This document shows, piece after piece, positions 9,162-19,605 of a DNA stretch of 53,396 nt (position 1 is its first letter; each line of letters opens with the position of its first letter). The DNA is from Scenedesmus sp. ARA3. Its lineage: Eukaryota > Chlorophyta > Chlorophyceae > Sphaeropleales > Scenedesmaceae. The notes beneath the pieces are model-generated. The model was not told where the DNA came from and searched no databases. It saw only the letters and a program-made list of their open reading frames with translations. The DNA lies in contig RWJK01001825.1 in NCBI GenBank assembly GCA_004335835.1, positions 1 to 53,396 on the forward strand. The letters are read 5' to 3'. Made by a program: the position numbers and the translations under genes.

Positions 9162-11972
9162 AACCAGTGTCAGACAAAAGCTGCTGCCGCAGCAGAATCG
9201 CAACACAGCTGGCTAACACGCAGGGTGTTTGCTCAGGCGTCTCGTGAATGGTCTTGTCTTTTCCAGTCCTGCCAAGTCGATTATTTCGACGCGCACTTCG
9301 ATCGCAAGTGCTGTGGATGTCTACATGCTTACATGCTATATGCAAACTCTCTGTGAACAGCAGATGCAATGGCATATGTCTGCTGAGCATGTGTAGCAGC
9401 ATGCCAGGGCAGAGAGCACAGTACTGTTTCGTGCTGACATGTGCTGCTTTGTGGTCTGAGGGCGGTTGTGGGGTGGCAGTGTTCAAGCTGATCAAGAATC
9501 AGACGTGATTCACGCTAGAGGCTGTTTGACCAAGCTCGGTGAAGTGGGCCCCAATTTGACTTGTGAACAGCACAATCGCTGCCACCACACAACGACGCAC
9601 AGATCACCCGGCAGCGCATGTCAACACCAGCTGTCACGTCAACGTGTGTGCAGCATGTTTCACTCAATCAGTCAACTACATATTGTGTGTGCAGCATGCT
9701 TAAGCACCCTTATTCATCCACTAAAAGGCCGCACAATGCCTTATAGCATCAACCAGCAAGCAACACATCGGCCGAATGTGATCCAAATGCTTACATGCAA
9801 CATGCAAACTCTCTGTCAACAGCAGCACACGTGGTTGTGTGCTTGTAAGCGAAACCATGCATGGCATGCAAGCAAAACATAACAGCACACGCTGTGGCCG
9901 CACCTGCCCTGCGCCCTGCAGCGGAAGCGCTTGAGGATGGGCCCCTGGTCAGCAAAGCACTCTGCCACCACCAGCTTGGACTTCTGCGCGCCGTTGTTGT
10001 TCTTGGCGTTGGCGGCAGCCTGCGGCACAAAACATGGCAAGCCGCGCAATGTGTCAGGAACAGCACGCCATAGCACGTTGTTGTTATTGGCGTTGGCGGC
10101 AGCCTGCGGCACGAGACACAAACAACACCAACCAGCGCAAGTGTCATGAACAGCAGGCGATTGCGCGCCGTTGTTTTTCTTGGCGTTGGGGGCAGCATGC
10201 AGCACAGCACACATTGCACCAGCCGGTGCAACTGTTGCCGGTGCAACTGTTGCTGTCAACGAGCCAGCTGTTGATGTTATGCTGGCGACGCCAGCATGAC
10301 GCCTCACTGCAGTTGCGCCTACACACACCACAGCTGCCGCTGCGCTGCTTGCTGAGCTGACTGATGTGGATCCCATGGAACACTGCTGCAGATCCCATGA
10401 ACGCTGCCGTTGCTGCTGCTGCTTGCTGCTGCAGAAAGCCTGTAGCAGCGCCATGCGCACAGGGGCCAGCTGCATCTGCTACTCAGCTGCAAGGCAACTG
10501 ACACGCTTGTTTCTGCAGCCTGCCGGGCTCCTGCCCAGCTTGCAAGCCCTGCCCAGCTGCTTGCTGTGGCACAAGCATCTGGTGAACGAGCTGGACCCCA
10601 GCAAGCACCTCGACCCCACCCAACGATGATTGAAAAACCAGCTGCATCCCGTGCAGGCATGACACCCAGCCAGCCAGCTATTAGCTATTAGAGACAAACT
10701 CATGCTGCACTGCTGCCAGCTGCGTCTGTGTAACAGCATCAACGCTCACGCTCTGCTGAGCTGCAAGCCTCGGAAATACTTTGAATAATGACATAGATAT
10801 TTAAACAATGACATGTCACTGCCACTCACGCTCTTGAGCGCCTTGAGGATGTCCTCGCAGGCCCTGTAGGGCATGTACTCCATCATGATGATGGCGTCCT
10901 CAAAGCTGCGCCCGCGCATCACGTCCAGCACGCGGCGCACCTGCGAAAGTTTGCAGGAAAGTTTGCAGGATGGTTGCAGGAAACCTAGGTGTACACCTGA
11001 GGTGTGAAAGCTTGCAGGACACAGGTCGGAGGGAGTGACAGCGCGCGGCTGCTTGGCATTGGGTGTGACGATGCATGTCATACGTCTTTGTAATTGCACA
11101 TGCTCAGATGCTGGCAGGTGCGTGACGGTGAATCATATGCAGACTTTCACTGACTCAGACACACGTCCGTAGCTCATCACAACAGTGTACATGCTGCTGC
11201 TGCTGCTGCTGCTGTGCATGCTGCTTGACCCTCCGTAGCTGCAGGGTGGCTTCCTCCCAGCTGCTGCTGCAGCACAAGCTGATACTCATGCTTCTGCTGC
11301 TGCTCCTGCTGCTACCGCTACTGCTGCCGCTCTTCAGAGTGCTGTTGCTGCTGCGATGCTGGCACTGGACAGGGAGCGGAACCCAGCCAATACTGTGCTG
11401 CTGGCGTAGCTCAAACAGTACAGCTCATTCAATTCCCTCCTGCAGCTGAGCTGCCGAGTTCATGCTGGCCGTGCGCACGCTGCACTGCTGTAAGCTTGCT
11501 GCCACTGCCACTGCCGCTGCCGCTGCTGCTCATGCTGCTGGCACAGCCCTGCCAGCTGCCCACTGCTGCTGTCGGCCTTTCATCAAGCTCCTACTGGCCT
11601 TCAATTGGAATAGAAGCCAATTCAGCTTCTGCTCGTGCCTCCCCACTGTCTGCATGCCTGATGGCTGCCCTGCCACTGCTGCTGCCTGCCCACCTTGAAA
11701 ACACTGCCGCGCTTGAACCGCAGGTGTGCCACGCCACCCTTGGCCTCTGCTGCTTCGGCCTCAACGACCTCTGCTGCTGCCTGGCATACTAGCGGACGGC
11801 GAGCCACCACTGGAGCCTGCACACACCACGACTCTCCGTGAGCCACAGCCCGCCTCCCATTGGCTGTTCGATTGATCGCGGAAAAACTTACAACGCGTGC
11901 TGGCCTAATTGCTGCAACACATGGCCTCTGCACAGCTGCAGGCCTGCTTGTAAGGTTGCGGGAGGCCAGCAT
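9060..11972 (-). CDS. PRPL22: Plastid 50S ribosomal protein L22 (uL22c), nucleus-encoded
   Basis: Large-subunit protein lining the peptide exit tunnel of plastid ribosomes. Four exons: 11694-11972, 10830-10940, 9904-10019 and 9060-9120, giving 188 residues. Exon 1 is a plastid transit peptide ([17 protein letters not shown], rich in Ser/Arg/Ala, few acidic residues) ending in [12 protein letters not shown]. Exon 2 is the uL22 signature [20 protein letters not shown] followed by [17 protein letters not shown]. Exon 3 gives [20 protein letters not shown] then [13 protein letters not shown]. The short last exon gives [20 protein letters not shown] and stop, the expected uL22 tail. An upstream in-frame ATG at 12011 would add 13 residues; 11972 is chosen because it begins a typical transit peptide. 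Many chlorophytes keep this gene in the nucleus after loss from the plastid genome. Confidence 0.93.
9129..9159 (+). repeat. CAG run before the PRPL22 exon 4 acceptor
   Basis: About ten CAG units, read as CTG in the gene's sense, lie immediately before TCTCGCAG| of the last PRPL22 intron. Confidence 0.85.
9317..9360. repeat. Dispersed motif GCTTACATGC...TGCAAACTCTCTGT
   Basis: A ~40-bp segment at 9317-9360 recurs at 9786-9824 and 27741-27778 (same strand) and at about 50305-50345 (opposite strand). In the minus sense it contains TGTAA. No flanking inverted repeats or target duplications are obvious, so its nature is unknown. Confidence 0.55.
9985..10200 (-). repeat. Acceptor-side copy array of PRPL22 exon 3
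   Basis: The first ~35 bases of exon 3 ([11 protein letters not shown]) start at 10019 (complete), 10103 and about 10196. The outermost copy has lost the acceptor AG. Spacing is 84-93 bp, the shortest in the window. Confidence 0.8.
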
Positions 11973-13520
11973 TTCTGCTTGTCTGCTAGTGGTCCTATGC
12001 GGCTGCCACAAACACTCGCTTCACCCGCAACCGTTTCAGCAGCATGCAACGCTTCCAATGCACTTTGGCTGTCTTGCTCTGGAGGTCTGCCCTGAGCTCG
12101 GGCTGCAGTAGCCCACCACAAGCAAAACACCGGGGCGGTTTAAGCGAAAGTGCTCTGAATGGCGTTTCGGAAGTAATGTTATGCTTTTAAATATTGTAAT
12201 CATCTGCTTACGCGCCCTACAGGCGTGCCTGTACAGAAAAGCATTTCGGCAAGCACAGGCTGGCGATGTTGCAGCATTTGCTGAGTCCCGGTGAACTTGT
12301 CGAGTCTATTTATGGATTTATTTATCTGAATTGTTTGAACGAACAGTCAGGTTCAGCAGCCAACGGTCAGCAGGTGCAGCATAGTACAACAGCAGGACCA
12401 GCAGCAGCATACACATGCCTGCCTGGACAGCTGACTGCGTATGCTGAGAGCTTGGATGCTGAGCGTGCGCTACTATGGATCAGCTGTTTTGTAAGTTTGG
12501 CAAATAGCACTCGCACTGCTGGACAAAGACAGCTGCAAGTCAGCAACCTTGATGGGGATGCCCTGGCGTGGCGCGCCCAACTCTTCTACCCTGCCTCATG
12601 CCCAGCAGCCGTCAACACACCACATGTCAATTGTCAGGTTACAATCCTCAGAGGGCTCTGCTGACGGGACGTGTGCTACCAAGTGCATGAGTCTGCGAGT
12701 TGACTTGCTTGAAGTCCCTGTGCTTGTCAGCCTGCCAGGCAACTGCAGCCGCTGAGCTACTACAGTGATAGTTGCTGCTGCTGCTTGGCTTACAGCGCCA
12801 CAGAATGATGCTAGTCCCTTACATCATGCCAATACCAACACCAGAGGCGACCACAGATCGTACTACCAACACCATCAGAGCTTTGCCCAATACGCCCACC
12901 GGCAGAGGGTCCTCAGCAGCCAATCGGCGCTGGCTGGACAGGATTTGAGCTCTCTTCTGATGCTTCTGACATGCGTGCCAAAACTGGGATGCTCCTGAAC
13001 ATATGCATTCAAATATAATAGGCCACCTGAGAGGTGTCATGCATTGCCAAGCTGCGCTCCTGCAGGCGTCACCTGCAGAAGTTCTGCAGAAGTTCTGTGA
13101 AGCGTCATGGATCAATCAATGCAGCAGCGCAGTGTGCTTGCGCCTGCTTGTTTCGTGGTGTATGCTTGGAGCAGCTCGATGTCCATGCCCTCTTTGCAGC
13201 TGCGTGCTGCGGTGTGCTGCCCAATCACGGTGCAGCCTGCCATTGCAGCTTGAAGCTGGCTTGCTCGGCCACCTTCCATCCCGGGCAGCCTTGTGCGGCA
13301 GCCTTCTGCGGCAGCCTCCTGCGGCAGCGTTCAAGGATAAACCTTGAAGGATGAATCTTGAAGGATGAATCTCCCACAATTGAGCTTGCCATAACCCCAT
13401 CAACTGCTGATCAGGTGCAAGTTCAGGTTCATGTTTAGTTCCATGCCTTGGGCCACGCATCCATAGGCACCGTGAACTTCAGGTTTAGTTCCATGCCTTT
13501 GGGCGCCGTGAACTTCAGGT
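11973..13520. other. Intergenic, PRPL22 5' flank and SDR 3' flank
   Basis: About 1.5 kb. Decayed tail copies of the SDR gene occupy 13430-13520. A 132-codon plus-strand ORF at 12266-12664 has no recognisable domain and no duplicate-edge array, so I do not call it a gene. Confidence 0.4.
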
Positions 13521-13585
13521 TTAGTTCCATGCCTTGGGCCACACATCCATAGGCGCCGTGAAGTGTGTGCACAGCCGCTTCCTCA
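13430..13585 (-). repeat. Stop-codon copy array of the SDR last exon
   Basis: The final codons (FTAPMDVWPKAWN plus TAA) at the complete exon end 13521 are followed by two imperfect copies, one shortened (FTAPKGMELN plus stop) and one nearly full (FTVPMDAWPKAWN plus stop). Confidence 0.75.
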
Positions 13586-16500
13586 CTGCAGGCACACGCG
13601 CAAGCACAGCGCAGCACAGCGGCACACGCAGCAAGCACAGCAGAGCAGCAGCAGAGGGGTCAGTGAGCCCTGGCTAGGAGGGCAGCGCAGTTGCTGGTAG
13701 CATGCGTGCTGTTGCAGATCTCATACGTTCTGCCATTGCTGCTAACAACCATCAAAATGCTGATGTGCAAATGCTGCAAGTAATGGCCAAGCCGTGGTTC
13801 GACGACTGTCCAAGGATCAATTGCCGTGGAACTTCCCCATGCCTGCTGTTGCAGACGGACTGCTGCGTTGCCCTGTCCTAATAGCGAGCAGTTACTGAAG
13901 CACGTGCAGGTGCCTCGCTGGTGCAGCACCCCATTGAGCGGCGCATGACGCATGTCACCGTCAAGGAGCTTAGCGATGAAACATGCACTACTGTGTGCGC
14001 TGTATGACAGAATGGCAGCACATGCTGAGCTGGCCGCCAAGCGCATGCACCACATCAGCACTCACTGAAGCCGAGGCTGCGCTGCTCGTTGAGGATGTAG
14101 CGCTTCTTGGGGTTGGGGTCGATGGCCAGACGGTACAGCGCCTCGCCGCCTGCAGGCAGCAGGAAAATACATCAGCAATAATACATAGCAGAGCAATTCA
14201 GTGGCCAGCCAGTGCAGTGCCGCACTGCTGAAGGCCTCGCCACCTGCAGGTTGAACATGCTAACTGTGCAGGATCAAGGAACAAGCTGTCGAGCCCGCCG
14301 TGCTGCCAATGCAATCAACATGTTGTACAAAAGCAGGATAGACTACAGTTACCCACCCCCTCGCCTGTGGCGTAATAGCATATAGGCTATGGCCTTACCC
14401 TGTGCAGGTGTGAGGTACACGCTGTCGGGCCTGCCGTACTGCCCGGCCTCCCACTGCTTCCACTCGTTCTCAAAGTTGGACGCCATCCTGTCACAGGCTG
14501 CACATATAAAGTAGATGCAGACAGCATAATGTAGTCAGGTACGGTACAGTCGGAAGGGCTGCGTGATGCAGCTTGCATGCCACCAGTACTGCTGCCCAGC
14601 AGCTGCTGATCACGGATGTGGCCACCATCGTGCGGTGCACTGAAGATTGTCAAGGCATGCAAGAAGAGTGTATGGCACTTAGCAGGGTCGTTCTTGCGCC
14701 GAGTGTGGCAGCATGCTGCTTGGTGCTGCACAACAACAACCCAAGGTATGCTGATGCTGTGCTGCAGCGGAGTCTGGCCAAGCCAAGGTCACTCACTAGG
14801 CACGCTCTTGCGTGCCTGGTCCGGCAGCATGCTGCCTTGGCACATCAGTGCAGTTAGCACCCTGTGGCACTGACTGTTGCTGCACTGCACACTCTGCTAG
14901 TTAGTATAGCGCGCTCATCCTCAACTCACCAGGCACGCTCTTGCGCGCCAGGTCAGACAGCATGCTGCCCGGGTGCAGCGTGGTGAACTTGATGTTCTTG
15001 GCGCGGCCGTCAAAGTGCTCGTACAGCCACTCCTCGCCGATGTCCGCCACGGCAGCCTGCAGGTTGAAGAACAGTTGCAAACACAACAGTGTGAATGTGT
15101 GATGTGAACAAGCATATGGGATGAACGCCACAAGCCAGCACGACATGCTTGATGCACGCCAGCCACTGCTGCGCCGGGGGCGTACATACTCTGATGCTGC
15201 CCCTGCTCGCCCCGCTGCCCCTGCTCGTCCTGCTGCTGCTGCTGCTGCTGCTTCTATTGCTGGTGCTGGTGCTGCTGCTGCTGTCGCCGCACCTTGGATG
15301 CTCCGTATGGCAGGCCTCCCTGGATGCTGACCCAGGTGGCCACTGAGGCAGTGATCAATATGCGTGCATAGCCTGCAGTGACAAGCAGCAGCGGCAGCAG
15401 CAGCAGCAGCAAAAGCAGCAGCAGTTTGAACAGGCTCAGCCAAAGTTATCACAGCATGACCACAACGTGGCATGCGCGGCTAGCGGTAGGGTGTCAGCTA
15501 GGCCAGAGTTCTGAAACCTATGTCAGACAGCACCGCTGCAACACCACGTATTGTGCTCCAACAAAGTAAAGTAGCCTGCATTGTCAGATAGCTGGGCTGC
15601 GGGCAGCAGCCAACAAGGCCAAAGATGGTACTGCCGATGTTCAAACAGTGCAGTACATGGTGTGAGACAGCCTTCACCGCACTGCATGCATGGTTACGAG
15701 ATGTGCGCTGCGTTGCACGGTCCTGGGTGGTCACCTGTGCGCTGGACAAGCGGCAGTGCTGCGATGAGCACTTGGCCCGTGTCAACCAGAACACTGCTCA
15801 ACAGGACTTCCTACATACTGCAAGAACAAAACACACAAACTCGTATACATACAGCACTGTATGGTTGTGCTGCGCCCCGAATGTTCACCTGTGCGCTGGA
15901 CGAGCGGCAGTGCTGCGATGAGCACGCGCACCGGGCCCCAGAAGTTGGTGTCCATGACCTCCTGCATGCGGCTGATGTCGTTGCAGTAGGACTTGCCGTT
16001 GGGGTTGAAGCTGTTGCTGCCGTAGCCGCGCCCTGCACAGCACACAGCACACAGTATTAGGAATGTTGGCCACGCAGCGTAATGTAGTCCTAAATGATCA
16101 GAAGCTGTTGCTGCCGTAGCCGCGCCCTGCACGCAGCACACAGCACACACCACACAGTGTCAGGAACGTGGGCCACGCAGTGTTATGTAGTCCTAAATGA
16201 TTAGAAGCTGTTGCTACCGTAGCCGCGCGCTGCACACAGCATCCAGACCAGTATCATTGTCTCTATAGCTTGTTTGCACAAAACTAGCATCTGTGGAAGA
16301 GCTGTCGAGGTAGCTGCAGCGATGTGCGTCATGACCTCAAACATGAACGTGAGCTCAGCTCCGCAGCTGCCACAAACCGCATGCAACCACGGGTAGAAAG
16401 CAGCTGCCAGCAGTGTGAAACAATCAACTGACAGCATGCAAATAACCATGAAGCTGCTGCGCAGCGCGCCTGCGCACCTGCGTTGATGAACAGGAAGTCG

Positions 16501-18471
16501 ATGCGGCAGCAGCACGCAGCACGCAGCATGCAGCGCAGCACCAAAGCAACTGCCAACATCATGGCAAACTGACAGCATGCAAAGAAACCACGCAGCTGTG
16601 CAGCGCACCTGCGTTGATGAACAGGAAGTCGATGCGGCCGTAGGTGCTCTTCATGCGCTGCATGAGCGCGTCCACTGACGCCTGGCTGGTGATCTCCAGC
16701 TGCCACAGCTGCCAGCCCACTGCATGGTGGACAGTCACAGATGTAACAGACAACGAGGCAGACAACACGGCATTGCACTGCGTTATAGCCTTCATGCAGT
16801 GCAAGCAAGAAAAAGGTGTACAGCTGCCACAGCTGCAGGGCCACTGCATGGTGGACGGTAGGACATCAATTCTCAGAAACATTCAGGGTGTTGGAATGAA
16901 GCAATCCAGCAGAGCGGAGCAGATGGGCAAAGTGGACAGGCAGATGCTGCCGTTGCGCCGTCGCTGCGTCTGCTGGCGGTTGCTGTCAATGCCAGCATGA
17001 ACACGTCAATGCAGGGTGGCGCACAAAGGTCGGCTGCGTGCCGCTCATTCCTTGATCCTCACCTGGCTTGCACCTGTCTCCAGGCTTGGTGTATGTGCAG
17101 CTGTTGCCATTGGTGTACTGCTGTGGGTTGCGGGAGGTGCCGATGACAGTCATGCCAGCTTGGGCCAGGCGGTCAGCCACACCACGGCCCAGGCCAGTGG
17201 AAGCTCCGATAATCAGTGCAATCTTGCCTTTGATGTCCTGCAAACGTTCACAGTGCGGCAAGCATGCAAGCATGAGCACCCCAGGCCAGTGGAAGCTCCG
17301 ATGATGAGTGCAATCTTGCCTTTGATGTCCTGCAATCAATGGCAGTGCGGCAAGCATGCAAGCAGTGAGCACCCCACACCACGGCCCAGGCCAGTGGAAG
17401 CTCCGATGATCAGTGCAATCTTGCCTTTGATGTCCTGCAATCATTCAAATTGCGGCAAGCATGCAAGCAGCGCAGCATACGCGCTCGGGCCTGAGGAGGC
17501 TTCCATGATCAGCACGCCAGCTTGCCTTTGATGTCCTGCAACCATTAGAAGTGCACCAAGCACACAGAGTGGCAAGCATGCAGAGGTGCCGATGAGGGTC
17601 ATGCCAGCCTGGGCCAGGCGGTCAGCCACACCACGGCCCAAGCCAGTGGAAGCTCCGATGATCAGTGCAATCTTGCCTTTGATGTCCTGTGTGCATTCAG
17701 AACAAACAGTGTGATTGCAGTGCAATCACATTGCCAAGTTCGGCTGAGGTCACACGCTACTTGCGGCGCAGGCCTGTGAAGCACCAATGATCAGTGCCAC
17801 CTTGCCTGTGATGTCCTGTGTGACACAGCGCAGAAGATACCACAATCTGCAGCAGCTTATTGAAGCGCTGTTGATGTGACAATGTGCAGCAGTTGCTTGC
17901 TTGAAGCAGTTGCTGTCCTAAAGCAGTGAGCACACCAGGTGCAGACACATAGTGCACGTGCTTCGGGTGTTGAGCCCACATCCGCTATATGTGCAGCTCA
18001 CCTCACACCGGCCGCCACCTGCCTCTGTGGCAGTGCTGCCAAACTGGCATGGTAAGTTGCCCCAGTAGCGTGCAGCTGGCAGCGTCTTCTCCATGTCCAA
18101 AGGGCATGGCGGGTCCTTTTGGGCTGCAGGAACGCAGCCAGCAAGCATGATGATTGAGATGCGAGTGGACAGCCAAAAGAGCTGTACGTATGTGGTGATA
18201 TAACTCCTTGCTTGGTCACAAGATTGCTTGTTTTATGCATGGCTGCAAGAGCTCTGTGGAGGGAGCTTGCTGCAGGCCTGCCACTACGCTGCTTGAATGC
18301 TGTCCTCTGCATAACATACATGTGGCACACTACTTGCTGGAGTTATGGCTAACTGATGGCATTTAGGTGCTTTGTCAAGCTGCTGAATGCCTCATGACAC
18401 TCACCATTGCAAACACACACCAGACAAGCCAGGAACAGGGCACACCAAGTGTGGGTGCCTAAGCGTGCCAT
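13521..18471 (-). CDS. Short-chain dehydrogenase/reductase with N-terminal signal peptide
   Basis: NAD(P)-dependent oxidoreductase of the classical SDR fold; substrate unknown. Exons: 18405-18471, 18002-18123, 17063-17237, 16609-16719, 15889-16032, an unresolved exon between 15888 and 15057, 14930-15056, 14399-14497, 14066-14149 and 13521-13585. It starts MARLGTHTWCALFLACLVCV, a signal peptide, so the enzyme probably enters the secretory route. The cofactor motif is ALIIGASTGLGRGVADRLAQ (Gly-rich TGxxxGxG type), followed by RIDFLFINAG (the NAG motif) and MDTNFWGPVRVLIAALPLVQ. The C-terminal half has NIKFTTLHPGSMLSDLARKS and PNPKKRYILNEQRSLGF, ending MDVWPKAWN. The Tyr-x-x-x-Lys exon could not be placed in phase. 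The resolved exons alone give about 331 residues. Five exons show duplicate edges. Confidence 0.8.
16012..16506 (-). repeat. Edge copies around SDR exons 4 and 5
   Basis: The exon 5 acceptor edge (GRGYGSNSF) occurs at 16032 (complete) and again near 16128 and 16228. The donor edge of exon 4 (RIDFLFINA) ends at 16609 and again near 16478. Both sets therefore lie in the same intron, facing each other. Confidence 0.8.
17160..17815 (-). repeat. Six-copy acceptor-side array of SDR exon 3
   Basis: Starts of the edge AG|GACATC(A)AAGGCAAG lie at 17237 (complete exon), 17329, 17434, 17535, 17686 and 17815. Spacings are 92, 105, 101, 151 and 129 bp. Copies extend for different lengths into the exon: the one at 17686 reaches GMTLIGTS, that at 17535 is badly decayed, and that at 17815 reads DITGKVALIIGAS. 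All six keep the AG acceptor; none but the innermost has the exon's true donor. Confidence 0.92.
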
Positions 18472-19605
18472 CTTGTCCTGCATCGAACATGTATGCACAT
18501 TATGGTCCACGATTACGAATTGTTTGATTCAAGTGCTAATACTCTACTCACGCCATTGCTCGCACTAGTTGCGAAGAAGACCGAAGCTACTTCACACCAC
18601 CTACCTACGGCTGCCACGCCAACTGCCAGGCCTAAAAAGTTTTTGTTGTATTTAAAGCAAGTGTATGTATGCGGTGATCCAACTGGTGTTGTGGTCGTTT
18701 AGCCGAATCACCGAACGCAAGTCGTAGGTCACCAGCTGTTCGACGACAAGCGTATGCTTCAAAATGCTTGTTATTTTGCTAAATCAGCAGGATCAAGGGG
18801 CGCACGAGCTTATATTGGTTGCCGTCTTGGCTGTTGGAGGCATGTCATGTCACCCCAGTGACATCCTGAGTCACTTTGTTGTTTCCTGCCAGTCCACTGC
18901 TAGCAGTAGCTGTATCACAAATTTCAGCTTGCTGCGCTTTATCTGTAGTCTGTCAGCATACCAGAGAAAGGCTGCAGGCCACGCCCTGATAAAATAATGG
19001 CAGCAGCTTTGTGTCTGTCCTGACAACCTTACTCCCACACAGATGGCTGAGCAGCATTTCAATAATGCATGTTCAATGTTATTTGACTCTGCATGCGCCA
19101 CACTGTTTGTGACGGCTGTTCCTAGGGAGCTTCACAGCTGAAGGTGGCGGCAGTGCAGAGACAACAGGTGCAGGAAGTCTGTTCATGCTGCACACCTGCC
19201 AACTAGATGCTTGATACCTTGTGAATATCAATAACTGTGACAGCGGCTGCCAAACCTCAGCATCAACACACCCATTGGGTCAGGAAAGGGTGCACCTTCA
19301 CGTGAAGAGTGACAGGTCACTGTAGTTGGCGGGCTTTGCGTATCCCCTGCGACACAATGCTGATGCAGTGCAGAATCCTTCATTAAGAATAAAGGTTATT
19401 ATTTAGCTCTTTTTTGACACCGCTTCAAGATTCGAACTGCTGGCACAAAGTGCTGCCCCGCCTGGACAACAGCAATACGACTTTCCCTGCCGATCCGTTC
19501 AGCAACTGCTTCGTTTTAGCATAGGCAAGCTTTGAATGTTGAATCCCTGGTAGAGCAGCGCATGCGTGTGAGCCTTTGGCTGTATGCTGTCCAGAGCAGC
19601 AGCAC
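18472..19605. promoter_or_regulatory. Shared divergent 5' region of SDR and DYNC2I2
   Basis: The two start codons (18471 minus, 19606 plus) face away from each other across 1.1 kb with no supported gene. Both promoters must lie here or in 5' UTR introns. No specific element recognised. Confidence 0.5.

Noticed and set aside
9240..9300. Minus-strand frame reading [19 protein letters not shown]
   Set aside because: It looks protein-like but lies inside the last PRPL22 intron; exons 3 and 4 join perfectly in phase without it.
12266..12664. 132-codon plus-strand ORF upstream of PRPL22
   Set aside because: No domain, no homology I recognise, no matching exons around it, and a length expected by chance in this composition.
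17160..17815. Regularly spaced repeats that superficially suggest a CRISPR array
   Set aside because: The repeats are decayed exon edges with splice sites, of varying length, in a eukaryotic gene. There are no conserved short palindromic repeats and no cas genes.
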